A stretch of 34,272 bases of DNA from Planctomyces sp. (lineage in GTDB: Bacteria; Planctomycetota; Planctomycetia; Planctomycetales; Planctomycetaceae), in assembly GCA_005791255.1 (NCBI GenBank), contig SXXK01000082.1, positions 1-34,272 on the forward strand, in the 5' to 3' direction. Below the pieces are notes generated by a model. It worked only from the letters and a program-made list of their open reading frames with translations, searched no databases and was not told where the DNA came from. Made by a program: the position numbers and the translations under genes. Each line of letters starts with the position of its first letter. Position 1 is the first letter of the stretch. Shown one piece after another: positions 23,823-32,126 of the stretch.

Positions 23823-26027
23823 TCAGCGTCGTCGGCGGAGTGAGATGCGGCGGCGTGCGAGATCGACTTCGAGGACTGTGACGTGGACGATTTGGCCTGC
23901 GGAGACGACTTCTGCGGGATCTTTGATGAAGTGATCGGCCAGTTGTGAGATATGGATGAGTCCATCCTGATGGACTCCGATATCGACGAAGGCGCCGAAT
24001 TTTGTGACGTTGGTGACGATTCCTTCCAGTTCCATGCCGGGCTGGAGATGTTCGATTTCGCTGATGCCATCAGCAAAGCGGGCGGTGCGGAATTCGCTGC
24101 GTGGGTCACGTCCTGGTCGAGCGAGTTCTGTGAGGACATCGCGGACTGTGAATTCACCGGCATCGCTGCTGATGAACTCAGCGGGTGTCAGTTGTGAAAT
24201 GAGATGCTGACTGCCGATCAGTTTTGTGGGTTCCAGTTGAAGTCTGCGGGCCATTTTTTGGACGAGCGGGTATTGTTCGGGGTGCACGGCGGAGTCGTCG
24301 AGCGGTTCCGATCCTCCGCGGATGCGGAGGAATCCGGCGGCCTGCTGGAAAGCTTTTTGTCCGAGTCGTGGGACTTTGAGGAGATCGCGACGGGAGTTGA
24401 AGGCGCCGTTTTCGTTGCGCCAGGCGACGATTTTCCCGGCGAGGACTGTGCCGATACCGGCGACGTGTGTGAGGAGCGGGGCGCTGGCGGTGTTCAGATC
24501 GACTCCGACGGCATTCACGCACGATTCCACTTCGCGATCGAGTGCTTTTCGGAGGAGTGTCTGATCGACATCGTGCTGGTACTGGCCGACTCCGATGGAG
24601 CGGGGGTCGATTTTGACGAGTTCTGCGAGTGGATCCTGGAGTCTGTGAGCGATGCTGATGGCGCCGCGAACGGTGACATCGAGTTCGGGATATTCGGTGA
24701 TGGCGATTTCACTGGCCGAGTAGACGGAGGCGCCGGCTTCGCTGACGGAGACCTGTGTGATGCTGAGGTTGTGTCGTTTGAGGACATCGGCGACGAAGCG
24801 GTCAGTTTCGCGGGAGGCAGTGCCGTTGCCGACGGCAATGAGGCGGACATTGTGCTGGCGGATGAGTTTCAGGAGGACATTTTCAGCGTGCTGGAGGTCT
24901 TCGCGTGGCGGAGTGGGGAAGATGGTTTCGCTGGCGAGAAACTGTCCGGTGCTGTCGACGACTGCCAGTTTGCATCCTGTGCGAAATCCGGGGTCGATTC
25001 CGATCGTGACCTGCTGTCCGGCGGGTGCTGCCATGAGCAGATCGCGGAGATTTTTGGCGAAGACTTCAACGGCTTCTGCATCTGCTTTTTCTCGCTGCTG
25101 CTGCAGTACGGAGGATTCAGCGGCTGGGCGGAGCAGGCGATGGAAGCAGTCGGTGACGGTGGACTGCAGTTCGGAGTGGAATTCGAAGCGTGGATTTTTG
25201 AGAACTTTTTCGGCAAGTCTTCGGCAGCCCAGTTCGTCATCGAGTTCGAGGTGCAGTTTGAGGATGCCTTCGGATTCACCGCGCTGGAGTGCGAGGAATC
25301 TGTGGGAGGGCATGGAGGCGATGCGTTCGCGGAAGCTGAAGTAGTTTGAGAAGCGTGCGCCGGCTTCTTCGCGACCTTTTTTGAGGGCCGAAGTGAGTTC
25401 CCCGCGAGCGGCGAGTTCGAGGGCGATACGGCGATGCTGGGGATTTTCGGCCCATGTTTCGGCGACGATATCGCAGGCTCCCTGAAGTGCCGCGTGTTCA
25501 TCGGGGACATCGAGTGCGGGGTTTTTGAAGCGAGCGAGTACATCGAGTGGTTTTTGCTGCAGTGGCTGCTGAGCGAGGAGCAGGTCGGCGAGTGGTTGCA
25601 GGCCACGTTCGCGAGCCATGGCGGCGCGGGTGCGTTTTTTGGGTTTGAAGGGGAGGTAGAGTTCTTCGAGGCTGCGCTGGTCGGGGCAGGACAGGATTTG
25701 ATTCTGGAGTTCCGGGGTCAGTTTGCCCTGTTCGAAGATGGATTTGAGGACGGTGTTTCGGCGTGCGGCCAGTTCGCGTGCGGTGGCCAGGGCATCTTCG
25801 ATGTGGCGCAACTGTCGTTCATCGAGGCCACCGGTGGCTTCTTTGCGGTAGCGTGCGATGAAGGGGATGGTGTTGCCGTCTTCGAGGAGTCTGGCGGCGC
25901 CGTCAGCCCGGCTGGGGCTGATGCTGAGAGCGGAGGCCACCTGCTGGCAGAATGTCTGCAGGTTGAACGGCGCCTGCGGGGGTCCGGCGGATTGCGGCGG
26001 AATTGCAGTGGCGGGTGGCTGAGACAT
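23823..26027 (-). CDS. tex: Tex-family S1 RNA-binding protein
   Basis: A 734-residue cytosolic protein, close to the usual Tex length (~730-780). It has the helical N-terminal region (DGNTIPFIARYRKEATGGLDE, residues about 50-70; EELYLPFKPKKRTRA, 121-135), a YqgF/RNase H-like core (TIGIDPGFRTGCKLAVVD, 341-358), a helix-hairpin-helix segment (LLTHVAGIGTVLAGKIVAWR, 518-537) and a C-terminal S1 domain (about 661-733; FGAFVDIGVHQDGLIHIS). Tex associates with transcription complexes and RNA and affects gene expression broadly. The N-terminal ~20 residues are Pro-rich. No Shine-Dalgarno is visible: only 14 nt, containing TTCCAC twice, separate the start codon from the 3' end of tRNA-Leu, which suggests co-transcription or a promoter within the tRNA. 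Confidence 0.95.
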   Translation of the reverse strand: MSQPPATAIPPQSAGPPQAPFNLQTFCQQVASALSISPSRADGAARLLEDGNTIPFIARYRKEATGGLDERQLRHIEDALATARELAARRNTVLKSIFEQGKLTPELQNQILSCPDQRSLEELYLPFKPKKRTRAAMARERGLQPLADLLLAQQPLQQKPLDVLARFKNPALDVPDEHAALQGACDIVAETWAENPQHRRIALELAARGELTSALKKGREEAGARFSNYFSFRERIASMPSHRFLALQRGESEGILKLHLELDDELGCRRLAEKVLKNPRFEFHSELQSTVTDCFHRLLRPAAESSVLQQQREKADAEAVEVFAKNLRDLLMAAPAGQQVTIGIDPGFRTGCKLAVVDSTGQFLASETIFPTPPREDLQHAENVLLKLIRQHNVRLIAVGNGTASRETDRFVADVLKRHNLSITQVSVSEAGASVYSASEIAITEYPELDVTVRGAISIAHRLQDPLAELVKIDPRSIGVGQYQHDVDQTLLRKALDREVESCVNAVGVDLNTASAPLLTHVAGIGTVLAGKIVAWRNENGAFNSRRDLLKVPRLGQKAFQQAAGFLRIRGGSEPLDDSAVHPEQYPLVQKMARRLQLEPTKLIGSQHLISQLTPAEFISSDAGEFTVRDVLTELARPGRDPRSEFRTARFADGISEIEHLQPGMELEGIVTNVTKFGAFVDIGVHQDGLIHISQLADHFIKDPAEVVSAGQIVHVTVLEVDLARRRISLRRRR

Positions 26028-26041
26028 GGTGGAATGTGGAA

Positions 26042-26123
26042 TGCGGTAGACAGGACTTGAACCTGCACGGATTGCTCCACACGCCCCTCAAGCGTGCGCG
26101 TCTGCCAGTTTCGCCACTACCGC
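26042..26123 (-). tRNA. tRNA-Leu (anticodon GAG)
   Basis: 82 nt, folding as a class II tRNA. The 7-bp acceptor stem is GCGGTAG with CTACCGC plus discriminator A. The D-arm contains GGCAGAC. The 5-bp anticodon stem is CACGC/GCGTG with loop TTGAGGG, so the anticodon GAG (plus-strand 26087-26089) reads CUC. The extra arm is GGA-GCAA-TCC, and the T-arm has loop TTCAAGT. CCA is not encoded. Confidence 0.95.
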
Positions 26124-26168
26124 AGTGGGCCTGAACTGCAGAGACTGTCAGCGTCAGGCAAGCGGAAA

Positions 26169-26198
26169 AGGATACCAGGAAAGGTATTGTGGAATCAA
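26169..26198 (-). promoter_or_regulatory. Probable promoter of tRNA-Leu (and perhaps tex)
   Basis: On the minus strand TTGATT (26193-26198) and TATCCT (26169-26174) are spaced by 18 nt, about 40 nt before the tRNA 5' end. An inverted pair ATACC / GGTAT (172-176 and 183-187 of 26000) overlaps the -10 and spacer, which could be an operator. Confidence 0.5.
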
Positions 26199-26228
26199 GT
26201 GTGCAGGGCCGGGCGTTATGAGTGATTG

Positions 26229-27212
26229 TCAATTCCCGCAATCGCGTGTTTTTGTTTTCCAGGCGATGATGTCTTCGAGGATCTGGTCGAGGGTCATGAC
26301 GGGTTTGCGGCCAATGGTGTGCTGCAGCAGATCGACACAGGGGACTCGCCGCTGCACATCTTCAAAATCTTCGCTGTAGGCCTGGTGGTAGGGCAGGAAA
26401 GCGATTTCGGAGGAGGAGTGGGTTTTTTGCAGTACTTTGCGAGCGAGGTCAATGATGGAGACAGGCTGGTCGCTGCCAATATTAAAGACGCGTCCGGCGG
26501 CGGCGGGGTTGAGTGTCAGGTCGAGTACGCAGCTGACGATTTCACGGACATGAGCAAAGCAGCGGATCTGGGAGCCATCGTCGTAGACGGTGAGAGGAAA
26601 ACCCTGGAGAGCGGCATCGACGAAGCGGGGAACCACCATGCCGTAATTTCCAATCTGTCGTGGTCCGACGACGTTGAAGAACCTGCCGATGGTGACTCCC
26701 AGGCCATATTTCTGACAGTAGGCGAGTGCGAGGAATTCGTCGATGGCTTTGGAACATCCGTAGGCCCAGCGAGGTCGGCTGGTGGGGCCGAAATGCAGGT
26801 CTTCCTCCTCGGTCCAGCGTTCCCTGGGATTTTTGCCGTAGACCTCGCTGGTGGAGGCGAGGAAGAAGTGTTTTACCTGTCCCTGAACGGCCAGTCGCAG
26901 CAGGTGTTCGGTGGGGTAGATATTGGTTTCGATGGTGCGAACGGGGTCTTCCGCCACCAATTTGACTCCGACTGCAGCAGCGAGGTGGAAGATGATTTCC
27001 ACTCCGTGCACGGCTTCGCTGAGTGCGACCGGGTCTGTGATGGAGGCGGTACGGACTTCGAGTCTGTTGTGGTCTCGTACCTGATCGAGATTTTCGGTTC
27101 GGCCTGTGGAGAGGTTATCGAGGACGACGACGGAGTGTCCCTGCGAGAGCAGCAGTTCGGTGAGGTGGCTGCCGATGAATCCTGATCCGCCAGTAACCAG
27201 ACATTTTGCCAT
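26229..27212 (-). CDS. Extended SDR NAD-dependent epimerase/dehydratase (sugar nucleotide)
   Basis: A 327-residue cytosolic enzyme of the UDP-glucose 4-epimerase / UDP-glucuronate decarboxylase / dTDP-glucose dehydratase type. The NAD-binding loop [11 protein letters not shown] is at residues 7-17, NAD contacts at LDNLSTG (31-37), HLAAAVGV (76-83), the catalytic Ser/Thr in LASTSEVYG (118-126), and YGCSK at 151-155 (Tyr151, Lys155). [11 protein letters not shown] and [12 protein letters not shown] are typical substrate-site segments. The exact reaction cannot be told apart. The start at 27212 was chosen because the Rossmann motif begins three residues later; the longer frame to 27380 adds unrelated sequence. 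Likely role: supplying activated sugars for envelope polysaccharide. It lies upstream of tRNA-Leu on the same strand with 105 bp between. Confidence 0.9.
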   Translation of the reverse strand: MAKCLVTGGSGFIGSHLTELLLSQGHSVVVLDNLSTGRTENLDQVRDHNRLEVRTASITDPVALSEAVHGVEIIFHLAAAVGVKLVAEDPVRTIETNIYPTEHLLRLAVQGQVKHFFLASTSEVYGKNPRERWTEEEDLHFGPTSRPRWAYGCSKAIDEFLALAYCQKYGLGVTIGRFFNVVGPRQIGNYGMVVPRFVDAALQGFPLTVYDDGSQIRCFAHVREIVSCVLDLTLNPAAAGRVFNIGSDQPVSIIDLARKVLQKTHSSSEIAFLPYHQAYSEDFEDVQRRVPCVDLLQHTIGRKPVMTLDQILEDIIAWKTKTRDCGN

Positions 27213-27591
27213 GGGGCTGTATCCAGAGTGATGAGCCGGGTGGCGGGATGGAGTGCGCCCCGGAGCGGTTGAAAATAGCAATTTGCGGGGCTGGAATCGA
27301 CTGTCAGCCGAGGGAACTCGACCGACAAATCCGACTTCCCGGGTGCGCGACTGTCGGGTTTTGATCAGGAAAGTTGACAAAGCGCTAATAACAGTGTTCA
27401 GGCTGCTTTGCGCGGTGTGTGTGGGGATTTGCCGAGGAGTTTTGGGTTTTTTGTCGTAAGTCTATTTCTGCAATGAGTTTGCGTTGTTGTTAATTTGTAC
27501 GGGTTGTACTGATTCTGCCGGTGGTACGGAATCTGCTAACTGTATCAAATGTTGTGACTGTAACGGTTGTGGTGGCTGAGATGCCTGTGTT
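27213..27591. other. Non-coding gap between divergent genes
   Basis: No supported gene. It should hold the epimerase promoter (minus) and the promoter for the leader and pilin-like gene (plus). Seen in it: a TTGTAC GGG TTGTAC doublet at about 27495-27509, and a small hairpin-forming GATT..CCG / CGG..AATC at about 27510-27533. A perfect TTGACA at 27374-27379 has no good -10. Confidence 0.45.
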
Positions 27592-27739
27592 TCGCAGCGT
27601 CGGATGAGTGTTCAAGGGGAACATTCGAAGGCGTGCGTCCGGGTTGATCGGCGACTGTGACCGGCTCTGTTCACGGCGAGAGAGAACGGCGGCCTGAGAA
27701 ACCGCCCTTCGGTCGGGAGGGAATCCTGATCGTCGACTG
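27592..27739 (+). promoter_or_regulatory. Candidate regulatory leader with an alternative partner for the terminator arm
   Basis: TCGCA (27592-27596) and TCGGATG (27600-27606), split by GCG, together repeat the 3' arm of the downstream terminator (TCGCATCGGATG) and so could pair with its 5' arm. A TGTTC/GAACA hairpin lies at 27609-27623. TGATCGgCGACTG at 27645-27657 is repeated as TGATCGtCGACTG at 27727-27739, right up against the terminator stem. No known riboswitch class was recognised. Function is inference. Confidence 0.35.
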
Positions 27740-27794
27740 CATCCGATGCGAGACGGGGCTGGAGTGCCCTGTTCTCGCATCGGATGTTTTTTTT
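27740..27794 (+). terminator. Intrinsic terminator or attenuator directly before the pilin-like gene
   Basis: A perfect 14-bp stem pairs 27740-27753 with 27773-27786. Its loop contains a further 4-bp stem (756-759 with 766-769 of 27000), and eight T follow at 27787-27794. It works only in the plus direction. No plus-strand gene lies upstream for it to terminate, which points to an attenuator or a small RNA. Confidence 0.75.
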
Positions 27795-27821
27795 GCAGAG
27801 TCCAGTATGAAAGGTATTTCC

Positions 27822-29066
27822 ATGCGTGACCGCGGCAGGTCATTTTTCCGGTGCCAGTCTGGTGCTGTTGTTTCGGCAGAGCTGGTGGTAGTGGGCACGA
27901 TGGTCGTGATTGGTCTGATTACGGGCCTCTCGGCTGTGCAGAATTCGATCAACAGTGAGCTGCTGGACTTATCGAGTGCTTTCAATGCGCTGGATCAGTC
28001 TTATGGCTTTACGGGCTACGAGGCGGTTTCGCGAACTCGCCGGCTGGCCTGGACGGCACCTTCCTCATGGTATGACACTGACGAGCAGGCTTCAGACAGG
28101 CCGCTGCAGATGCGTGCGGTGGAACCGCGGTCAGAGGGTCCGGTACGTGGCGGTCAGCCGTCGGGGCAGGCTCCGCGGGGGAATCGAGGTGCAGGTGGTG
28201 GTCCGGGTGGTCCGGGTGCTGCGAGTGGTCCGCCAGCTCGTGGTACCGGCCGTGGCGGTCCCGATGCCGAAGCTGCCACTGGGGACGAGCAGGCTGAGGG
28301 AGGAAACGGGGAGGTTTTGCCATCAGACGAACTGCGGGCAGCGGGGGAGTGGCAGACGACTCAGTACGCGCCGGCGCCTGATCCGGGTGCCCAGTATCCG
28401 GGTGCCCAGTATCCGGGTGCCCAGTATCCGGGTCCGCAACCTCAGGTCGGTTATGCGGGTCCCGTGTATTACACATGGCAGGGTGTGGCTCCGGTGTACC
28501 CATCGGAGGGCTGGCAGAGTCCTGATTCGTATTATTCACCCTGGTTTGAGGGACATCGTCGCTACAGTCTGGGCGGTCGAGAAATGATTACTCATGTGCG
28601 CGGGCAGCGGATTTCGGAGTGGCCTTTGTCACCATGGCCGGGTCAGAACGGCTGGTTGTCCTCACCTGAGCAGTATGCAGCACCGCGAGCGAGATTTGTG
28701 CCGGGGCCGCGGCCGGTGGGCGGGTCAGATGCTGGTGCGGTGCACCAGCATCCGGGTGTGCCGAGTGCATTTCCGGGTGTTCCATTGCAGCCGGGGCCCG
28801 GTGCCGTTGGTCCTGTGACACCGCCGCCACCGATTCCTGATGGGAATTTCGGCTCTGGTGGTCCCATGACACCGCCACCACCTGTACCGCATGCGGCGGC
28901 GGTTCGGCCACATCGTCCGCAACCGGAGATCATGCAGGCGGCACACTCTGCGGCTCCTGTTGGCCGATATCAGGTGCCGAGGCAGTCGCGTCTTTACAAC
29001 GCGCCTTCATGGTACGTGGCACCTCCGAATGCTCACGAGCCTCGATTTCCTGAGTATGTCTGGTGA
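27822..29066 (+). CDS. Pilin-like single-membrane-span protein with a long Pro/Gly/Gln-rich exported region
   Basis: A 414-residue protein. A short basic leader (MRDRGRSFFRCQSG) is followed by AVVSAELVVVGTMVVIGLIT, a hydrophobic helix with a Glu near its start, as in type IV/Flp-type pilins and TadE-like proteins; the acidic residue falls at +5 or +6 depending on the cleavage point. A helical stalk (QNSINSELLDLSSAFNALDQ) follows, as expected for pilin alpha1. The rest (about 90-414) is low complexity: Gly/Pro/Arg-rich, PGAQY repeats, Tyr/Trp-rich, then PPPPIPDG and PPPPVPH. ATG 27822 has AAAGG 7 nt upstream; ATG 27807 is the alternative. A terminator-like hairpin ends 27 nt before this start. 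The 3' end overlaps the convergent MFS gene by 34 bp. Function unknown; a structural or matrix-binding pseudopilin is plausible. Confidence 0.7.
   Translation: MRDRGRSFFRCQSGAVVSAELVVVGTMVVIGLITGLSAVQNSINSELLDLSSAFNALDQSYGFTGYEAVSRTRRLAWTAPSSWYDTDEQASDRPLQMRAVEPRSEGPVRGGQPSGQAPRGNRGAGGGPGGPGAASGPPARGTGRGGPDAEAATGDEQAEGGNGEVLPSDELRAAGEWQTTQYAPAPDPGAQYPGAQYPGAQYPGPQPQVGYAGPVYYTWQGVAPVYPSEGWQSPDSYYSPWFEGHRRYSLGGREMITHVRGQRISEWPLSPWPGQNGWLSSPEQYAAPRARFVPGPRPVGGSDAGAVHQHPGVPSAFPGVPLQPGPGAVGPVTPPPPIPDGNFGSGGPMTPPPPVPHAAAVRPHRPQPEIMQAAHSAAPVGRYQVPRQSRLYNAPSWYVAPPNAHEPRFPEYVW
28383..28433 (+). repeat. Tandem 15-bp repeat encoding PGAQY
   Basis: Three exact copies of CCGGGTGCCCAGTAT (28383-28397, 28398-28412, 28413-28427) and a partial fourth, all in frame. 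Perfect identity suggests recent expansion by slippage or unequal exchange. Confidence 0.9.
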
Positions 29067-30427
29067 CCGGGGACGAGGGGTTTGGAGGCGTTGACACCGA
29101 GAGCGGCGACTGCGGCGATCAGATTGACTGCCGCGCAGGCCTGGAAGGCGAGGCTCCAGTCAGTGCCTGAAGTGGAGGCTCCAACAATCCAGCCGAAAAA
29201 GGCCGGTGATACTGCGACTCCGAAGTTGCCCCACATGTTGGCCCAGCCGACGGCTGACCCGACGAATCGTCCTCCGACATCCTGTCCGAAGGCCCAAACA
29301 GCGGGTGTACCGAGATCTGTAGCCAGTCCGACGACAGCCAGCAGCAGTGTGGCTGTCCATGCGGATCCAGCGAATGGGACGGCGGCCAGCGCGACGAAGA
29401 CGAGCAGGCGTGAGCCGGACATGGCGAGCGAGCGTCCCCAGCGTGGTCCGCAGGATCGCGTCAGAGCGTCAGTAAACAGGCCTCCCAGAAACAGTCCGAT
29501 GATGCCGGCGGCCAGTGGCAGGCTTTGCATCCAGCCCTGCTGCTGCTGGCTGCTTTGGAATGTGTCTTTGAGGAACTGGGGGAACTTGGTAACGAGGAAG
29601 CCCCAGCCGAGATTGGCGGAGAACTGGACAGCGCAGTTCATCCACATCGGGAATGAGCAGATCATGGCGAGGATGGGTGGCCATTCGGAGGATCCCTGAG
29701 AACTCCCGGTACTGACTGCTTCGCTGCCGCGGATGAGTCTGAGTTCAGCGTTGTTGACGGCAGGGTGCAGATGTGGCCAGTCGCGAAACAGCAGAATGAA
29801 GATTCCGGCGCCTGCGATTCCAGCCAGTCCGTACAGCCCCATGACCGGTCGCCAGCTGTTGAGATCGGCTGTGGCATCGTTGGGAATGGACCACCATTGG
29901 CTGCCGTGGGTCCAGGCGAGCATGAGCTGAATGGTCAGGACAGGCGCGACGGCTCCGCCCAATCGTCCTCCGACGGCGATGACTGCGCTGGCTGTACCGC
30001 GCCAGGGTGCAGGGACCCAGCGACGTACGATGCTGGCAGCCAGTGGATACGCGCCGGCTTCGAACAGCCCGCAGGCCAGTCGCAGGATCAGCAGGGCGGA
30101 GAGTGTGCGGGCGAAGGCAAGCAGCGCGGTGGCGAGCGACCAAAGAAAGATGTAGATTCCGAGGGTCCAGCGGGCGCCCCAGCGATCACCCAGCCAGCCA
30201 GCGGGCAACTGTCCCAGTGCGTAGGTCAGGAAGAAGGCTCCGAGGACATTATCCAGTTCCGCTTTGGAGATCCCCAGATTTTTTGCGACAGTTTCTCCGG
30301 CGGTACTGATGCAGACCCGGTCAAGATACAGCAGTACGGCAGTGAGTGTGGCCAGCAGAATCATCAGCCAGCGAACTTTTGTTGGCTGCTGTTCGGTCTG
30401 CGGAACCGGCGGAGTTGCAGAGTTCAT
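29033..30427 (-). CDS. MFS transporter, probably of the ACS (anion:cation symporter) type
   Basis: A 464-residue inner-membrane permease with about 12 membrane segments. The first helix ends LLYLDRVCISTAGETVAKNLG, typical of ACS-family hexuronate, gluconate or phosphate-type carriers (a D-R pair followed by a loop). The MFS motif GWLGDRWGARWTLGI is at about residues 78-92, and the second-half helices include FVGSAVGWANMWGNFGVAVSP. A central cytosolic loop at about 235-265 is hydrophilic. Its start overlaps the stop of the M81 metallopeptidase gene by four bases (ATGA), so translation is probably coupled, with the carrier importing a substrate or product of that enzyme. Its 3' end overlaps the pilin-like gene by 34 bp. 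Substrate unknown. Confidence 0.9.
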   Translation of the reverse strand: MNSATPPVPQTEQQPTKVRWLMILLATLTAVLLYLDRVCISTAGETVAKNLGISKAELDNVLGAFFLTYALGQLPAGWLGDRWGARWTLGIYIFLWSLATALLAFARTLSALLILRLACGLFEAGAYPLAASIVRRWVPAPWRGTASAVIAVGGRLGGAVAPVLTIQLMLAWTHGSQWWSIPNDATADLNSWRPVMGLYGLAGIAGAGIFILLFRDWPHLHPAVNNAELRLIRGSEAVSTGSSQGSSEWPPILAMICSFPMWMNCAVQFSANLGWGFLVTKFPQFLKDTFQSSQQQQGWMQSLPLAAGIIGLFLGGLFTDALTRSCGPRWGRSLAMSGSRLLVFVALAAVPFAGSAWTATLLLAVVGLATDLGTPAVWAFGQDVGGRFVGSAVGWANMWGNFGVAVSPAFFGWIVGASTSGTDWSLAFQACAAVNLIAAVAALGVNASKPLVPGHQTYSGNRGS

Positions 30428-31935
30428 GATGAGGCCTGCCAGTCGGTTGGGTTTTCCCAGGGAAAAAGTGGCCTTCGTCGCTGCTGGAATAACAATTCAG
30501 TCAGGTCGGCAGTTGTGACGCCGGTGGTATTGATTCGGATCAACTGGCTGCAGGCGGGCGCGTAGGCGGCGACGGGTGCGTGAACACCCTTGAGTATGAT
30601 GGCGGAAAAGTCGGCGGGCCGGAGGTTTTGAGACAGGATCTGCTGCAGGCTGAGCGGGGCGACTCGCAGTGTTGTGGCGACGACTGTCAGTCCGGAGTCT
30701 CCCTGCAGCACGGCAGTGGTGCCCTGATTGAACTTTGAATAGCCTCCGTGGCGTGGTTCGGATTCGGAAAATCGGCCGTCGGTGATGTTGATGACGGTCC
30801 AGTGATCTCTGAGTGGTGGACCGTGTCGCCGGGGATCGATGCGGCCTCCGACATTCATCTGCAGTCTGGCACCGATTCCGGCCGCGACGGCCAGTCGGAC
30901 AGCTTCGGGATCGGCGAGCACAGCGAGGCATGGTCCATTTGCGAATTGCAGCCAGCCGTGGGCGATCCATGTGCCATCGCCCGGACTTCCTCCGCCGACG
31001 TTATCCCCCATTTCCAGCAGTCCGACGGGTTTCGTTGGATCCTGTTGCCGAGCGTTTTGTGCCAGCGTGATTCCGGATTCCACGCTGACAAGTTTGCCGA
31101 GGAATTCGGAGCGGTGTTTCCACCAGAAGCTGGCCATTTCGCTGGCTGTGTGCAGTGCGAGAGCGTGATCCTGTTGTGCGACAGCAATCACGGAGGCCCC
31201 CATTTCCTGCACGTCGGCGTAGGGGAAGCCGTAGAGGCAGGAGACACTGAGCATGCCGGGCTGCGACTGGAGCCTGTCGGCTTCCTGCCAGAGCAGTTGC
31301 CCCTGCGGTTCTGCGGTAGCCTGTCGTTCAATATTGATGCACATGGGCAGCTGCAGCAGCTTCATGGCCGGTCGGACGCCGGTTTTCAGGGTATGCAGCA
31401 GGCAGCGTCCGGCTTCCAGTCCGCGGTCCAGCTGATCGAGGTGTGGATTGGTGCGATAGCCGAAGAGTGCGTCGCAGTTTTCGGCCATCTGTGTCGAGAC
31501 ATTGGCATGCAGGTCCAGTGTGCCGATGATGGGCAAATCCGGTCCGACGTGCTGCCGGACCAGCTGCAGCCAGTGGCCATCTGCGTCGGCTGCATTTTCG
31601 GCGACGGTGGCACCATGCGGTGCGACGAGCAGTCCATCGAGTGGTCCAGCCTGCTGCAGGCTGCTGATGAGCAGCTGCATCAGCTGTGTCCAGCAGTCGT
31701 GTGTGATGGTGCCGTAGGGCATGGCGCGGGCGGCGAAGATGCCGACTGGCTGCGTATGGCTGTCTTCTTCAAGGGCCTGGAGGAAGCCACCGACTTCATG
31801 TGGCGTGCCGCGAAACGCCTGCAGGACGTGTTCGCCGGTCACCAGCAGATTGGCCTGGAAGTGTGCGAGCGTTGTGGGCTCGTGCAGGAACGTATTGCTT
31901 TCGTGCAGCAGAGCGATGATGCCGACGCGTTTCAT
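30424..31935 (-). CDS. M81 family metallopeptidase (MlrC-like)
   Basis: A 503-residue cytosolic enzyme of the M81/microcystinase-C family. It opens MKRVGIIALLHESNTF; the metal ligand region HES (His11) is typical. Other likely metal or active-site elements are VAPHGAT (His107), GTLDLHANVS (Asp141, His143) and YRTNPH (His165). The C-terminal MlrC domain contains LLEMGDNVGGGSPGDGTWI and ends in the usual VHAPVAAYAPACSQLIRINTTG. Length is as expected for the family (~490-510). M81 enzymes cleave small or cyclic peptides or related amides; most substrates are unknown. The start at 31935 is preferred to 32070 because the family begins there. It is coupled to the MFS gene by ATGA. No strong Shine-Dalgarno is visible. 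Confidence 0.92.
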   Translation of the reverse strand: MKRVGIIALLHESNTFLHEPTTLAHFQANLLVTGEHVLQAFRGTPHEVGGFLQALEEDSHTQPVGIFAARAMPYGTITHDCWTQLMQLLISSLQQAGPLDGLLVAPHGATVAENAADADGHWLQLVRQHVGPDLPIIGTLDLHANVSTQMAENCDALFGYRTNPHLDQLDRGLEAGRCLLHTLKTGVRPAMKLLQLPMCINIERQATAEPQGQLLWQEADRLQSQPGMLSVSCLYGFPYADVQEMGASVIAVAQQDHALALHTASEMASFWWKHRSEFLGKLVSVESGITLAQNARQQDPTKPVGLLEMGDNVGGGSPGDGTWIAHGWLQFANGPCLAVLADPEAVRLAVAAGIGARLQMNVGGRIDPRRHGPPLRDHWTVINITDGRFSESEPRHGGYSKFNQGTTAVLQGDSGLTVVATTLRVAPLSLQQILSQNLRPADFSAIILKGVHAPVAAYAPACSQLIRINTTGVTTADLTELLFQQRRRPLFPWENPTDWQASS

Positions 31936-32004
31936 TTGGGCGGGCCTGGCAGGAGTGGGCAGGGAGTGATCCGGTATGCTAACCGGACACAGAGCGCAAG
32001 AGAA

Positions 32005-32038
32005 GAGCCGCCGCGAAACCCGCACTTCGCGACGGCTC
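32005..32038 (-). terminator. Hairpin downstream of the secretin gene, possible weak terminator
   Basis: GAGCCG-c-CGCGAA (32005-32017) pairs with TTCGCG-a-CGGCTC (32026-32038): 12 pairs, one mismatch, 8-nt loop. On the minus strand it is followed by TTCTCTTG, only a partial U-tract. It could end secretin transcription before the M81 gene. Confidence 0.45.
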
Positions 32039-32126
32039 AGACCCCGAAACTGCTTCGCTGCAGAGAACACATCCTCAGCGGCTCAGGCCACAACCTTCCT
32101 TCGCAGACCGCACCTGCGGAGGCTGG

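Noticed and set aside
27374-27402. Plus-strand promoter with perfect TTGACA
   Set aside because: At 17-nt spacing the -10 position reads TTCAGG, only 2 of 6 matches.
27657-27821. Upstream in-frame extension of the pilin-like gene from a GTG
   Set aside because: The extension runs through the terminator hairpin and encodes a Cys/Arg-rich stretch unlike a pilin leader; the ATGs at 27807 and 27822 fit better.
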